NCBI RefSeq assembly: GCF_001717465.1
Contig: NZ_CP017074.1
Span: 2,322,873 to 2,386,872 of the forward strand
Origin: Luteimonas sp. JM171
GTDB lineage: Bacteria > Pseudomonadota > Gammaproteobacteria > Xanthomonadales > Xanthomonadaceae
Reading direction: 5' to 3'
DNA: 64,000 bases
Shown: positions 17,875 through 26,879 of the stretch, in pieces
How positions within the stretch are numbered: the first letter of the stretch is position 1
Layout: every line of letters starts with the position of its first letter
Made by a program: the position numbers and the translations under genes
The notes under the pieces: model-generated
The model's database searches: none
Seen by the model: only the letters and a program-made list of their open reading frames with translations
Told to the model about the DNA's origin: nothing

Positions 17875-19223
17875 CAGCGCGAGAACTCCATGCGGCGCCC
17901 GTGCGGCTCCCCCACCAGCTGCTGGCCGTCCCATGCCAGCTCGCCATTGACCCAGGTCGAGGCGATCCGGCTGCGGAACGTGGTGCCTTCGAACGGCGAC
18001 CAGCCGCAGCGTGACAGCACCTGCCCGCGCTCGACGGTGAACGGCGCGTCCTCCACCAGCACCAGGTCCGCCCAGTACCCTTCGCGCAGGAACCCGCGCC
18101 CGGCGACATCGAACAGCTGCGCCGGCGCATGGGCGAACTTCTGCACCACGGTGGCCGTGTCGAAGTGTCCCTCGTGCACGCACTCGAGCGCGGCGTTGAG
18201 CGCAAACTGCACCAGCGGCAGCCCGCTGGGGGCGCGCACGTAGGGGCTGTCCTTCTCCTGCAGGGTGTGGGGCGCGTGGTCGGTGGCCAGCACGTCAATC
18301 ACGTCGTCGGCGAGGGCCCGTCGCAGGGCGTCGCGGTCGGTGGCTTCCTTGATCGCCGGATTGCACTTGATCTGGTGGCCGAGGCGCTCGTAGTCCTCGC
18401 GCGCGAAGCGCAGGAAATGGATGCAGGTTTCCGCGGTGATCCGCTTGCGGACCTTGCCCTCCGCGTCCACCAGCGGGCCGGCCTCGAACAGCGCCAGTTC
18501 GTCGGCGGTGGAGATGTGCAGCACATGCAGCCGGGTGTCGTGGCGGCGGGCCAGCTCCAGCGCCAGGCGCGTGGAACGGATGCAGGCTTCGCGCGAGCGG
18601 ATGTCCGGATGGAGGCGGGCCGGGATGTCGTCGCCGTACCTTTCCCGGTGGCGGGCCAGCTCGGCGTCGATCATCGGGGTGTCTTCGCAGTGGGTGATGA
18701 TCGGCACCGGCGCGTCGCGGAAGATGTGGTCGAGCGTGTCCGGGTCGTCCACCAGCATGTTGCCGGTGGAGGCGCCCATGAACACCTTGAGGCCCGGGGT
18801 GGTGCGCGGATCGATCGCGCGCACGGCTTCCAGGTTGTCGTTGCTGGCGCCCATGTAGAAGCCGAAATTGGCGCGCGAGCGGCCTGCGGCGCGGGTGTAC
18901 TTGTCCTCGAGCGCCTCCCGGCCCAGGGTCGGCGGACTGGTGTTGGGCATGTCCATGAAGCTGGTCAGCCCCCCGGCCACCGCGGCCGCCGACTCGCTGG
19001 CGATGTCGGCCTTGCATTCCATGCCCGGCTCGCGGAAGTGCACCTGGTCATCGATCATGCCGGGCAGCAGGCGGCGCCCGCCGGCATCCACCACCCGTTC
19101 GCCCTCGCGCGCCTGCAGGCCACTGCCGATCTGTTCGATGCGGCCGGCGCGGATGCGCAGGTCGCCGTCGAATTCCCGGCCTTCGTTCACCAGGCGGGCG
19201 TTGACGATCAGGGTCTTGGTCAT
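17874..19223 (-). CDS. pyrC: dihydroorotase (PyrC/AllB-type amidohydrolase)
   Basis: Dihydroorotase cyclises N-carbamoyl-L-aspartate in pyrimidine synthesis. The 449-residue enzyme is of the long (class I) type. Key motifs are [10 protein letters not shown] near residue 58, the carboxylatable Lys in GLKVFMGAS near 148, ITHCED near 178, LHVLHIST near 232, and ATDHAPH near 306. The usual first metal motif is HxH, but here the first His position is Gln (QVH), as in dihydroorotases of Bacteroidetes; activity is still likely because the other ligands are intact. The start overlaps the yidD stop by 4 bp and the stop overlaps the M23 gene start by 1 bp. Confidence 0.88.
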   Translation of the reverse strand: MTKTLIVNARLVNEGREFDGDLRIRAGRIEQIGSGLQAREGERVVDAGGRRLLPGMIDDQVHFREPGMECKADIASESAAAVAGGLTSFMDMPNTSPPTLGREALEDKYTRAAGRSRANFGFYMGASNDNLEAVRAIDPRTTPGLKVFMGASTGNMLVDDPDTLDHIFRDAPVPIITHCEDTPMIDAELARHRERYGDDIPARLHPDIRSREACIRSTRLALELARRHDTRLHVLHISTADELALFEAGPLVDAEGKVRKRITAETCIHFLRFAREDYERLGHQIKCNPAIKEATDRDALRRALADDVIDVLATDHAPHTLQEKDSPYVRAPSGLPLVQFALNAALECVHEGHFDTATVVQKFAHAPAQLFDVAGRGFLREGYWADLVLVEDAPFTVERGQVLSRCGWSPFEGTTFRSRIASTWVNGELAWDGQQLVGEPHGRRMEFSR

Positions 19224-19465
19224 GGGTGGGGTTCCGTGCGTGGCGGGGTGGGGTCGGGGACCGGATCATGGCCGCCGGGGTGCAGCGGATGGCAGCGGCC
19301 GATCCTGCGCAGGGCCATCCAGCCGCCCCGCAAGGCGCCGTAGCGGCCAATGGCGGTCATTGCATATTCCGAGCAGCTGGGCACGAAGCGGCAGCGCGGG
19401 CCCAGCAGGGGGCTCAGCAGCCGCTTGTAGAGGCGCAGCAGGAGGATCAGGAAGCGGTCGATCAC
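19220..19465 (-). CDS. yidD: membrane protein insertion efficiency factor YidD
   Basis: This 81-residue protein helps YidC/Sec insert inner-membrane proteins. It starts at GTG 19465 with an N-terminal amphipathic segment ([20 protein letters not shown]). The conserved core [12 protein letters not shown] and [15 protein letters not shown] define the family, with three conserved Cys. The stop overlaps the dihydroorotase ATG by 4 bp. It is divergent from dksA. No rnpA or yidC neighbours are present, unlike the enterobacterial arrangement. Confidence 0.93.
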   Translation of the reverse strand: MIDRFLILLLRLYKRLLSPLLGPRCRFVPSCSEYAMTAIGRYGALRGGWMALRRIGRCHPLHPGGHDPVPDPTPPRTEPHP

Positions 19466-19499
19466 GGCTCTGGAAGCAGCGGGAAAAGTGGGGTCGTGG

Positions 19500-19528
19500 T
19501 TGCCGCTGCGGCCTTGGCAGGGTATAAC
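19500..19528 (+). promoter_or_regulatory. sigma-70-type promoter of dksA
   Basis: TTGCCG (19500-19505) and TATAAC (19523-19528) are separated by exactly 17 bp, giving an expected transcript start near 19535, 40 bases before the dksA GTG. AGGGA at 19562-19566 can serve as its ribosome-binding site. The spacing and -10 box are strong; the assignment is by consensus only. Confidence 0.7.
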
Positions 19529-19574
19529 AGCGCGCCTTCCCACACCAAGGGAATCCGCAGCAGGGACCTGAGCC

Positions 19575-20585
19575 GTGGCCACCAAGAAAACTGTCAAGAA
19601 GACCGCCAAGAAGGCGACCGTGAAGAAGGCCGCCGCCAGCAAGGCGCCGGCGAAAAAGGTGGCCAAGACGGCCGCGAAGAAAGCTGCGGTGAAAAAGGCC
19701 GCGAAGAAGGCGGTGGTGAAGAAGGCTGTGGCAAAGAAGGCTCCGGTGAAGAAGGCCGTTGCGAAAAAGGCTCCGGCCAGGAAGGCGGTGGCCAAGTCCG
19801 CTGTGAAGAAGGCCGCGACGAAGAAGGCGGCGACGAAGAAGGCGGCGACGAAGAAGGCGGCGACGAAGAAGGCGGCGAAGCAGCCCGCCGTCAAGAAGGC
19901 CGCAGTGAAGAAATCCCCGGTGAAGCCCGCCTCGTCCCCGAGCGCGGCGCCGGCAAAGAAGGGCGCTGCGCAGCAGGCCGCGCGCAAGGCGCCCGCCGTG
20001 AAGAAGGCGGCAGCGCCCGCCAAGAAGGCGACCCGGGCCCAGGCGGCATCCGCCGCGCCCGCGCCGATCCGCAAGGGCGCCAAGGTGGCAGTGGCGGTGA
20101 CGTCGCGCGCACCGTCGCCCGCGCCGAAGAAGAGGTACAAAGAAGTGTCGTACAAGGTAGACAAGGAAACGGGCCGCCCGATCCTCCCCGAGGGCTACAA
20201 GCCGCATCCGGACGAGGAGTACATGAACCCGCTGCAGCTGGAATATTTCCGGCAGATGCTGCTCGCCCGCCGGGAGGAACTGGTGGAGGAGTCGCGGCAG
20301 ACCATCGAGAACCTGCGCGACGAGGTGCGGGACGTGGGCGACGAGGCGGAGCGCGCGAGCCGCGAGACCGAGAATGCGCTTGAGCTGCGTACACGTGACC
20401 GCTACCGCAAGCTGATCAGCAAGATCGAGAGCATCATCCGCCGCGTGGATGAGGGTGACTACGGTTACTGCGTGGATACGGGCGAGGAGATCGGGCTGGA
20501 GCGCCTGGAGGCGCGTCCCCAGGCCGAGCGCACGATCGATGCCCAGGAGCGCTGGGAACATCTGCAGAAGCAGATGGGCGATTGA
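19575..20585 (+). CDS. dksA: DksA-family RNA polymerase-binding regulator with histone H1-like N-terminal tail
   Basis: This 336-residue protein fuses a long Lys/Ala-rich tail (about residues 1-185, many AxKKA and PVKKA repeats, like AlgP or histone H1) to a DksA/TraR core (about 190-336). The core has the coiled-coil segments and the [11 protein letters not shown] block of DksA, which binds the RNA polymerase secondary channel with ppGpp. Of the four zinc Cys expected, only the first remains (YCVDT); the other positions are Thr, Thr and Ala. The fold must therefore be stable without zinc, as in DksA2-like proteins. The tail should bind DNA non-specifically. It has its own promoter and an intrinsic terminator follows. 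Confidence 0.9.
   Translation: MATKKTVKKTAKKATVKKAAASKAPAKKVAKTAAKKAAVKKAAKKAVVKKAVAKKAPVKKAVAKKAPARKAVAKSAVKKAATKKAATKKAATKKAATKKAAKQPAVKKAAVKKSPVKPASSPSAAPAKKGAAQQAARKAPAVKKAAAPAKKATRAQAASAAPAPIRKGAKVAVAVTSRAPSPAPKKRYKEVSYKVDKETGRPILPEGYKPHPDEEYMNPLQLEYFRQMLLARREELVEESRQTIENLRDEVRDVGDEAERASRETENALELRTRDRYRKLISKIESIIRRVDEGDYGYCVDTGEEIGLERLEARPQAERTIDAQERWEHLQKQMGD
19815..19874 (+). repeat. four perfect 15-bp tandem repeats inside the dksA tail
   Basis: The unit GCGACGAAGAAGGCG occurs four times in a row without a mismatch, encoding ATKKA each time. Because the unit is a multiple of three, gain or loss of copies by slippage would change tail length without breaking the frame. The surrounding tail is similar but degenerate repeat sequence. 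Confidence 0.95.
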
Positions 20586-20609
20586 CCCGCGCCATCACGA
20601 TGGATTCGG

Positions 20610-20633
20610 AAAACCCCGCTTCGGCGGGGTTTT
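20610..20633 (+). terminator. bidirectional intrinsic terminator between dksA and sufE
   Basis: CCCCGC and GCGGGG form a stem closed by a TTCG tetraloop (20620-20623), flanked by AAAA on the left and TTTT on the right. The hairpin can terminate dksA on the plus strand and sufE on the minus strand. It lies 25 bp after the dksA stop and 15 bp after the sufE stop. Confidence 0.93.
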
Positions 20634-20647
20634 TCTTTGAGGGCCGG

Positions 20648-21088
20648 TCAGCTGCCCGCCTTGGCGGCGTGGTCGCGGATCCAGGCGAGCAAGGCAGCCA
20701 GGCCGTTGCTGCGCGTGGGGGAGAGGTGCTTGGCCAGGCCGATGTCGGCGATGAAGCCGGGTTCGGTGGCCAGGATCTCTTCGGCGCTGCGGCCGGAGTA
20801 CACGCGCAGGGTGAGGAAGATGAGACCCGAGACGATGGCCGAATCGCTGATGGCGGCGAAGTCCAGCCGCGTGGCGTCGCCGGAAGCGACGATCCAGACC
20901 ATCGACTGGCAGCCGTGGAGGCGGTTGTCTTCGGTACGCCAGTCCTCCGGGAATTCCGGGAGCTTGCGTCCCAGGTCGATGAGGTACTGGTAGCGCTCGG
21001 ACCAGTCGCCGAAGAAGGCGAATTCGTCCCGGATGGCCGCCTGGGCGGCGTCGGCGGTGGGTTCGAGGGGGAAGGTGGACTCGGTCAC
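20648..21088 (-). CDS. sufE: SufE-family cysteine desulfurase sulfur acceptor
   Basis: SufE accepts persulfide sulfur from the cysteine desulfurase SufS and passes it to the Fe-S scaffold. The acceptor Cys lies in HGCQSMVW (Cys60). Conserved blocks include DWSERYQYLIDLGRKLP and LSPTRSNGL. The GTG at 21088, giving VTESTFPLEP as the N terminus and 146 residues, is preferred. A TTG at 21124 would add 12 residues and neither start has a clear ribosome-binding site. It lies downstream of cysS on the same strand. No other suf genes are nearby. Confidence 0.9.
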   Translation of the reverse strand: MTESTFPLEPTADAAQAAIRDEFAFFGDWSERYQYLIDLGRKLPEFPEDWRTEDNRLHGCQSMVWIVASGDATRLDFAAISDSAIVSGLIFLTLRVYSGRSAEEILATEPGFIADIGLAKHLSPTRSNGLAALLAWIRDHAAKAGS

Positions 21089-21213
21089 TTCATGGTCGGC
21101 GGCCTGGGCCGCGGTTCGGATCAAGCCGGCTATTGTCGCAGAATCGGCTGGCAGGCCCGGCCTGACGCGCGGGATGTTTGCGCCGGGGCGGGGATTCCTG
21201 CGCAGCCTGCGCG

Positions 21214-22587
21214 TCAGCTCCGCTTGCGGACCCAGCGCACGCCCTGCGGCGTGTCTTCCAGGGCGATGCCTTCTGTCGCGAGCTGGTCACGGATGGCGTC
21301 CGCGCGGGCGAAGTCGCGGGATTTCCGGGCGGCGTTGCGTTCGTCCACCAATGCCTGGATGCGGGCGTCGCCGTCGTCGTCGGCACCGCCGGCAAACCAC
21401 GCCTCCGGCGGTTGCTGCAGCAGCCCCAGGGCCAGCCCGGCGCCAAGCAGCCCGGCTTTGGCCTGGCGCCGCGATGCGTCGTCCCCGGCCCGGCGGGCGT
21501 CGCCGGCGATGCGGGCCAGCTCCGCCAGGGCGCGCGGGGTGTTGAGGTCGTCGTCGAGGGCCGTCTCGATCGCGTCGGGGATCCGCGGTTCGACAGCGAT
21601 GTCGGAAAGATCGCGCAAGGTGGCGTAGAGGCGGTCCAGGGTGCGCGCGGACCGGTCGATGAGGTCGTCGGACCAGTCAAGCGGCTGGCGGTAGTGGGCC
21701 GAGAGGAGCGCGTAACGCAGCGCCTCGGCGGGATGGTCGGCAAGCAGATCGCGCACCTTGGCGATGTTGCCCACGGACTTGGACATCTTGGCGCCGCCCA
21801 GGGTCAGCATGCCGTTGTGGAGCCAGTAGCGGGCGAAGATCCGGCCGCCGTGGGCGCACTCGCTCTGCGCAATCTCGTTTTCGTGGTGCGGGAACTGCAG
21901 GTCCACGCCGCCGGCATGGATGTCGATGGTCTCGCCCAGGTGCGCGGCTGCCATCGCCGAGCATTCGATGTGCCAGCCGGGCCGGCCCCGGCCCCAGGGG
22001 GAGTCCCACCCCGGCAGGTCGGAGGTGGACGGTTTCCAGAGCACGAAGTCACCGGGGTCGCGCTTGTAGGGAGCAACGTCGATGCGGGCGCCGGCGAGCA
22101 TTTCCTCGCGGTCCCTGCGCGACAGCTTGCCGTAGCCGGGGAAACTGCCCACGGCGAAAAGCACATGTCCTTCGGCCGCATAGGCGTGGCCGGCTTCGAC
22201 CAGCCGCGCGATCATCGCCAGAATCTCGTCGATATGGGCGGTGGCCTCGGGCTCGATATCCGGAGGCGCGACGCCAAGCGCGGCCATGTCTTCCCGGTAG
22301 GCGGCGGCAAAACGCCCGGTCACCTCTGCGATCGGCACCCCGGCTGCCTGCGCTGCGGCGTTGATCTTGTCATCGATGTCGGTGATGTTGCGGGCGTAGC
22401 GCAGGTGGCCGTATCGCCGGCGCAGCAGCTCGGCCAGGACCCCGAACACCACCGGCCCGCGCGCATTGCCGATGTGCACGTAGTTGTAGACGGTGGGCCC
22501 GCACACGTACATCGTCGGGCATGCCGGATCGAGCGGCTGGAAGGTCTCGGTGCGGCGGGTCAGGGAGTTGTAGAGGCGCAGGCTCAT
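21214..22587 (-). CDS. cysS: cysteinyl-tRNA synthetase
   Basis: This class I synthetase of 457 residues charges tRNA-Cys. The zinc-binding Cys and HIGH region appear as [19 protein letters not shown] (about residues 26-44), the second zinc block as WHIECSAMA with [10 protein letters not shown], and the KMSKS loop as KMSKSVGN near residue 269. The ATG at 22587 (MSLRLYNSL) is the conserved start; an in-frame codon at 22638 adds a non-conserved extension. It is divergent from the small exported-protein gene at 22710. Confidence 0.96.
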   Translation of the reverse strand: MSLRLYNSLTRRTETFQPLDPACPTMYVCGPTVYNYVHIGNARGPVVFGVLAELLRRRYGHLRYARNITDIDDKINAAAQAAGVPIAEVTGRFAAAYREDMAALGVAPPDIEPEATAHIDEILAMIARLVEAGHAYAAEGHVLFAVGSFPGYGKLSRRDREEMLAGARIDVAPYKRDPGDFVLWKPSTSDLPGWDSPWGRGRPGWHIECSAMAAAHLGETIDIHAGGVDLQFPHHENEIAQSECAHGGRIFARYWLHNGMLTLGGAKMSKSVGNIAKVRDLLADHPAEALRYALLSAHYRQPLDWSDDLIDRSARTLDRLYATLRDLSDIAVEPRIPDAIETALDDDLNTPRALAELARIAGDARRAGDDASRRQAKAGLLGAGLALGLLQQPPEAWFAGGADDDGDARIQALVDERNAARKSRDFARADAIRDQLATEGIALEDTPQGVRWVRKRS

Positions 22588-22709
22588 CGCGGCGGCAGGG
22601 CGGGGGAAGCCGGATTCTATCGGTCGGGGCGCATTCACGACAGCGCCGGTTCAGCAGACGGCGGCAGGCACCGCCTAAACTTCGGGGTCAACCCCGTCTT
22701 CCAGGCCAG

Positions 22710-23240
22710 ATGCCGCGACCCTTCATGCCCCTGTCCCTGATCGCCTGCGCGCTGCTGGCCGCGGGGGGCATCGCGGTCGCGCAGGACGCGCCGGAACGGG
22801 ACGCCGGGGAACGGGAAATGACCGCGGAATTGCCACCCCCGCCGCCGGCCCTGCCGCAGGAAAACGTGCGCATCGAGTATGCCCGGGTGCTGGCGGCCGA
22901 ACCGGTGATCCAGACCCTGCGCGCGACCGCCATGGTCGAGCGCTGCGATCCCATCAGCCCGCTCAGCCCGGCCGAGGGGGATTCCGAGCGCCGCGGCCTC
23001 TCGCGGGTAGTGGGCGTGGTGCGCGACGTCCTCAACCCCCAGGAGGAGGAACGGGACGAAGACCGGGCCGGCGCCGAGTGCCGGATGGTGCCGGTGGAGC
23101 GCGAGTTCCGCCGCCCGATCGGCTACGACGTCGACTACGTGCACCGGGGGGTCACCTACCGTTCGCGGATGCCGTATGACCCCGGCAACCGCGTGCGGGT
23201 GCGGGTGTCGGTCACCCCGGTCGTGAACCCGGACCCCTGA
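22710..23240 (+). CDS. small exported envelope protein of unknown function
   Basis: A 176-residue protein begins with a signal peptide (LSLIACALLAAGGIAVAQ). The start could be ATG 22710 or ATG 22725, in the same frame. The mature part is acidic and Pro-rich at first. It ends with a segment resembling the C terminus of several proteobacterial envelope proteins: GYDVDYVHRGVTYRSRMPYDP followed by VRVRVSV. Two Cys (in ERCDP and AECRM) could form a disulfide. I do not recognise a function. It is the last plus-strand gene before the arginine leader region. Confidence 0.75.
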   Translation: MPRPFMPLSLIACALLAAGGIAVAQDAPERDAGEREMTAELPPPPPALPQENVRIEYARVLAAEPVIQTLRATAMVERCDPISPLSPAEGDSERRGLSRVVGVVRDVLNPQEEERDEDRAGAECRMVPVEREFRRPIGYDVDYVHRGVTYRSRMPYDPGNRVRVRVSVTPVVNPDP

Positions 23241-23251
23241 GCCCCGGCTGC

Positions 23252-23280
23252 TTGCCGCCGCGCTTCGGGCGTGAGACGAT
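23252..23280 (+). promoter_or_regulatory. candidate promoter of the arginine leader
   Basis: TTGCCG (23252-23257) is followed after 17 bp by GACGAT (23275-23280), a weak -10 that keeps the important second A and final T. The -35 is identical to that of the dksA promoter. If it is used, transcription would start near 23287, almost at the ATG of the small leader ORF. Low confidence because the -10 is poor. Confidence 0.3.
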
Positions 23281-23287
23281 TCCCCCG

Positions 23288-23392
23288 ATGACCCAGCTTC
23301 GCGCCGACGCCCAGATCCTCACCTCCGCCCGCATGGCGGCGGGGATGACCTCGCGCGCGCGCCGACCGGAAGCCTGCCAACGCGCTGGGTAG
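23288..23392 (+). CDS. putative 34-residue Arg-rich leader peptide of the arg operon
   Basis: This short ORF (ATG 23288, TAG 23390-23392) encodes 34 residues, six of them Arg, including the cluster SRARR at 22-26 with a rare CGA codon. It has no good Shine-Dalgarno sequence. It lies just before a terminator-like hairpin and the argF' gene. Its second to fourth codons (ACCCAGC) are the exact reverse complement of GCTGGGT at its 3' end, which can also pair with the terminator's left arm. This is the layout of a ribosome-mediated attenuator. Arg is common in GC-rich ORFs, so this is a hypothesis, not an established gene. Confidence 0.35.
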   Translation: MTQLRADAQILTSARMAAGMTSRARRPEACQRAG

Positions 23393-23423
23393 CCGGAGCT
23401 CACCATTTCGAGTTTCAAGCATG

Positions 23424-23449
23424 AACCCGGCCCCGGCGCCGGGTTTTTT
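23424..23449 (+). terminator. intrinsic terminator or attenuator hairpin before argF'
   Basis: AACCCGGC (23424-23431) and GCCGGGTT (23438-23445) form an 8-bp stem with a 6-base loop, followed by T residues through 23449. It lies only 23 bp before the argF' ATG. It could end transcription of the gene at 22710-23240, or act as the terminator of an arg attenuator. The alternative partner GCTGGGT at 23384-23390 can pair with 23425-23431 (seven pairs, one G-U). Confidence 0.75.
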
Positions 23450-23471
23450 CGTTTCCAAGGACCCTTTTCCA

Positions 23472-24515
23472 ATGAACGCTCCCAGGCACTTCCTCAATAC
23501 CCAGGACTGGTCGCGCGACGGCCTCGATGCGCTGCTGGCCGAAGCCGCCCGCTACAAGCGCGAGGTGCTGGGCGACGACCTGCGCGGGCGTTCGATCGCG
23601 CTGCTGTTCTTCAACCCGTCGATGCGCACGCGCACCAGCTTCGAGCTGGGCGCATTCCAGCTCGGGGGGCACGCGATCGTGCTCCAGCCCGGCAAGGACG
23701 CGTGGCCGATCGAGTTCGCGCCCGGGGTGGTGATGGATGGCGACGCCGAAGAGCACATTGCCGAGGTGGCCCAGGTGCTGGGCCGGTACGTGGACCTGAT
23801 CGGGGTGCGGGCGTTCCCGAAGTTCGTCGACTGGCAGGCGGACCGCGAGGACCCGGTGCTCACGGCGTTCGCCAGGCATTCGCCGGTGCCGGTCATCAAC
23901 ATGGAGACCATCACCCATCCCTGCCAGGAACTGGCTCACGCGCTGGCACTGCGCGAACACTTCCTGGCCGCAGAGCCTGGCTCGGACCCGGCGCAGGTGC
24001 TGCGCGGAAAGAAGTACGTGCTGACCTGGACCTACCACCCCAAGCCGCTCAACACCGCGGTGGCGAACTCCGCGCTGACGATCGCCACCCGGATGGGCAT
24101 GGACGTGACCCTGCTGTGCCCGACCCCGGAGTACGTGCTGGACGAGCGCTACATGCAATGGGCGCGCGACAATGCCGCCGCGAGCGGAGGCTCGCTCACG
24201 GTCAGCCACGACATCGAGGCCGCCTACGCCGGTGCCGACGTGGTGTATGCCAAGAGCTGGGGCGCGCTGCCGTACTTCGGCAAGTGGGAGCCTGAGAAGC
24301 CGATCCGCGAGCGCCACCGCCACTTCATCGTCGACGAGGCCAAGATGGCCTTGACCAACAACGCGGTCTTCAGCCATTGCCTGCCGCTGCGGCGCAACGT
24401 GAAGGCCACGGACGCGGTGATGGACTCGCCCGCCTGCATCGCCGTCAACGAGGCCGAAAACCGCCTGCACGTGCAGAAGGCGGTGATGGCCGCGCTGTTG
24501 GCCGGCCGGCGCTGA
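23472..24515 (+). CDS. argF: N-acetylornithine carbamoyltransferase (AOTCase)
   Basis: This enzyme transfers the carbamoyl group to N-acetyl-L-ornithine, giving N-acetylcitrulline. That is the Xanthomonas-type route, distinct from ordinary ornithine carbamoyltransferase. The 347-residue protein shows the carbamoyl-phosphate motif [13 protein letters not shown] near residue 55, [25 protein letters not shown], and [13 protein letters not shown]. The Lys in the last motif corresponds to the carboxylated Lys of the Xanthomonas enzyme. The ATG at 23472 is used; an in-frame ATG at 23421 is inside the hairpin. It is the first gene of the six-gene arg operon. Confidence 0.93.
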   Translation: MNAPRHFLNTQDWSRDGLDALLAEAARYKREVLGDDLRGRSIALLFFNPSMRTRTSFELGAFQLGGHAIVLQPGKDAWPIEFAPGVVMDGDAEEHIAEVAQVLGRYVDLIGVRAFPKFVDWQADREDPVLTAFARHSPVPVINMETITHPCQELAHALALREHFLAAEPGSDPAQVLRGKKYVLTWTYHPKPLNTAVANSALTIATRMGMDVTLLCPTPEYVLDERYMQWARDNAAASGGSLTVSHDIEAAYAGADVVYAKSWGALPYFGKWEPEKPIRERHRHFIVDEAKMALTNNAVFSHCLPLRRNVKATDAVMDSPACIAVNEAENRLHVQKAVMAALLAGRR

Positions 24516-24544
24516 GCCCCGCCGACCTGGCCTGTATCCCCCAC

Positions 24545-24566
24545 GGCGGGCCGGGACCCGCCCTAC
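24545..24566 (-). repeat. GTAG-headed REP-like palindrome between argF' and argG
   Basis: Read on the minus strand this is GTAG followed by GGCGGG, a short loop and CCCGCC. It matches the architecture of the GTAG REP family (SMAG) described in Stenotrophomonas. It occupies the intercistronic gap. A second member with the same head and orientation lies at 29224-29243. Confidence 0.7.
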
Positions 24567-24579
24567 GAGAAAACCAACA

Positions 24580-25782
24580 ATGACCGCATCCGATTCCAAA
24601 GACATCGTCCTCGCGTTTTCCGGCGGGCTGGACACCAGCTTCTGCGTGCCCTGGCTCAAGGAGCGGGGGTGGCACGTGCACACCGTGTTCGCCGACACCG
24701 GCGGCGTGGACGCCGCCGAACGCGAAGCCATCGAAAAGCGCGCGGAGGAACTGGGCGTGGCCAGCCATGTGACCGTGGATGGCGGCCCGGCGATCTGGGA
24801 GGGCTTCGTCAAGCCCTTCGTGTGGGCCGGCGAGGGCTACCAGGGCCAGTACCCGCTGCTGGTCTCGGACCGCTACCTGATCGTCGACGCGGCGCTGGCG
24901 CGCGCGAAGGAGCTCGGCACCAACGCCATCGCCCACGGCTGCACCGGCATGGGCAACGACCAGGTGCGCTTCGACCTGGCGGTCAAGGCCCAGGGAGACT
25001 GGCGCATCGTGGCGCCGATCCGGGAGATCCAGAAGGAACATACCCAGACCCGCGCCTACGAGCAGGAATACCTGGCCGCGCGCGGCTTCGGCGTGCAGTC
25101 GCGGCAGAAGGCATACACCATCAACGAAAACCTGCTCGGCGTGACCATGTCGGGCGGGGAGATCGACGAATGGGACGTGCCCGGTAAGAACGCGCGCGGC
25201 TGGTGCGCGCCGCGCAGCGCCTGGCCAGAGGAGCCGCTGACCGTGTCGCTGCGCTTCGAGCGCGGCGAGGCGGTGGAGCTGGACGGCAACGCGATCGAAG
25301 GCCATGAGATCCTGGCGCGCCTCAACACGCTGTTCGCCTCCTACGGCGTGGGCCGGGGCATCTATACCGGCGACACCGTGATCGGCCTGAAGGGGCGGAT
25401 CGTGTACGAGGCGCCCGGGCTGGTGGCGCTGCTCACCGCCCACCGTGCGCTCGAGGAGGCGGTGCTGAGCAAGCAGCAGAACCGGTTCAAGCCCGAGGTC
25501 GCGCGCAAGTGGGTGGAACTGGTGTACGAAGGCTTCTTCCACGATCCGCTCAAGGCCGACCTGGAAGCGTTCCTGGCGTCCTCGCAGGCGACGGTCACCG
25601 GCGAGGTGGTCCTGCAGAGCCTGGGTGGACGGGTGGACGCGGTGGCGGTGCGCTCGCCGCACATCCTCGCGAGCAGCGGCGCCACCTATGCCCAGTCCGC
25701 GGACTGGGGGGTGGAGGAGGCAGAGGGCTTCATCCGCCTGTACGGCATGAGCAGCACCCTGTGGGCACAGGTGAACCGGTGA
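24580..25782 (+). CDS. argG: argininosuccinate synthase
   Basis: ArgG condenses citrulline with aspartate, using ATP. The 400-residue protein has the P-loop-like pyrophosphatase motif AFSGGLDTS at residues 11-19, and [18 protein letters not shown] near 110-127. The C-terminal blocks that follow are typical of the family. In this pathway it acts after ArgE' removes the acetyl group from N-acetylcitrulline. The TGA overlaps the GTG of argE' by 3 bp, so the two genes are translationally coupled. It is the second gene of the operon. Confidence 0.95.
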   Translation: MTASDSKDIVLAFSGGLDTSFCVPWLKERGWHVHTVFADTGGVDAAEREAIEKRAEELGVASHVTVDGGPAIWEGFVKPFVWAGEGYQGQYPLLVSDRYLIVDAALARAKELGTNAIAHGCTGMGNDQVRFDLAVKAQGDWRIVAPIREIQKEHTQTRAYEQEYLAARGFGVQSRQKAYTINENLLGVTMSGGEIDEWDVPGKNARGWCAPRSAWPEEPLTVSLRFERGEAVELDGNAIEGHEILARLNTLFASYGVGRGIYTGDTVIGLKGRIVYEAPGLVALLTAHRALEEAVLSKQQNRFKPEVARKWVELVYEGFFHDPLKADLEAFLASSQATVTGEVVLQSLGGRVDAVAVRSPHILASSGATYAQSADWGVEEAEGFIRLYGMSSTLWAQVNR

Positions 25783-26879
25783 GCACACTGCTGGACCGCA
25801 CGCTGGAGCATCTGGCGGCGCTGGTGTCGTTCGACACCCGCAATCCGCCGCGCGCGATCGACACGGGCGGAATCTTCGATTACCTGTGCGGGCAGCTGCC
25901 CGGGTTCCGGATCGAGGTTGCCGACCACGGGGATGGCGCGGTCTCGATGCTGGCGGTCCGGGGCAGCCCGCGGCGGCTGTTCAACGTGCATCTGGATACG
26001 GTGCCCGACTCGCCCCACTGGAGCGCCGACCCCTTCACCCTGCGGGTAGGGGAGGGCCGCGCCACCGGGCTGGGCGCCTGCGACATCAAGGGCGCGGCCG
26101 CCGGACTGGTTGCCGCCGCGCAGGGGACCCGGGGAGATGCGGCCTTCCTGTTCACCAGCGACGAGGAAGCCAACGACGCCCGCTGCATCGCGGCGTTCCT
26201 GGCGCGCGCGCTCCCCTTCGACGAAGTCATCGTGGCCGAGCCCACCGGCTGCCAGGCGGTGCTGGCGCACCGCGGGATCTCCGCCGTCAGGATGCGGTTC
26301 CGCGGGGAAGCCGGGCATGCGTCCGGGGCCGGCGCGCTGGAAGCCAGCGCCGTGCACCGGGCCATGCGCTGGGGCACCCGGGCGCTGGACTTCGCCGCCA
26401 GCCAGGACCACCAGCGCTTTGGCGGGCTGACCGGGCTGCGCTTCAACGTGGGCCGCGTGGAAGGCGGTATCAAGGCCAACGTGATCGCACCGGAGGCGGA
26501 GGTCCGCTTCGGATTCCGGCCGCTGCCCTCGCAGGACCTGGACGCCCTGCACGCCGGATTCCGCCAAATGGCCGCGCCGGGCGAGCTTGAAGAGTACGAG
26601 GAGACGTTCCGCGGGCCGCCGCTCCCGGCCGGCGGAGTTGCCGGGGCCGAGGAGCGCCGGCTCCAGGCTCGCGACCTGGCCGACGCACTGGGCCTGCCGG
26701 TCGGCAACGCCGTGGATTTCTGGACCGAAGCCTCCCTGTTCTCCCAGGCCGGGATGACCGCGATCGTCTTTGGTCCCGGCGATATCGCCCAGGCCCACAC
26801 CGCGGACGAATGGGTCGCACTCGACCAGCTCCAGGCCTACGCGGATGCCGTCGCCCGCATCCTCGACGCCCGGCCATGA
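25779..26879 (+). CDS. argE: N-acetylcitrulline / acetylornithine deacetylase (M20 family)
   Basis: This M20 metallohydrolase of 366 residues removes the acetyl group. In Xanthomonas the equivalent enzyme prefers N-acetylcitrulline, fitting the AOTCase encoded upstream. Metal-site motifs are [11 protein letters not shown] near residue 70, LGACDIKGA near 99, and TSDEEAND with the catalytic Glu near 128. EPTGC follows near 151. The dimerisation region begins after [11 protein letters not shown]. The start is GTG 25779 inside the argG stop. The next gene starts within the stop codon (ATGA). Confidence 0.92.
   Translation: MSTLLDRTLEHLAALVSFDTRNPPRAIDTGGIFDYLCGQLPGFRIEVADHGDGAVSMLAVRGSPRRLFNVHLDTVPDSPHWSADPFTLRVGEGRATGLGACDIKGAAAGLVAAAQGTRGDAAFLFTSDEEANDARCIAAFLARALPFDEVIVAEPTGCQAVLAHRGISAVRMRFRGEAGHASGAGALEASAVHRAMRWGTRALDFAASQDHQRFGGLTGLRFNVGRVEGGIKANVIAPEAEVRFGFRPLPSQDLDALHAGFRQMAAPGELEEYEETFRGPPLPAGGVAGAEERRLQARDLADALGLPVGNAVDFWTEASLFSQAGMTAIVFGPGDIAQAHTADEWVALDQLQAYADAVARILDARP

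Noticed and set aside
19045-19062. Inactive dihydroorotase because the first metal His is Gln
   Set aside because: The QVH variant occurs in a known dihydroorotase group, and the carboxylated Lys, other His ligands and catalytic Asp are all present.
19575-20130. CRISPR-like or minisatellite array in the dksA region
   Set aside because: The repeats are coding, in frame, 15 bp and without unique spacers. They encode the Lys/Ala tail.
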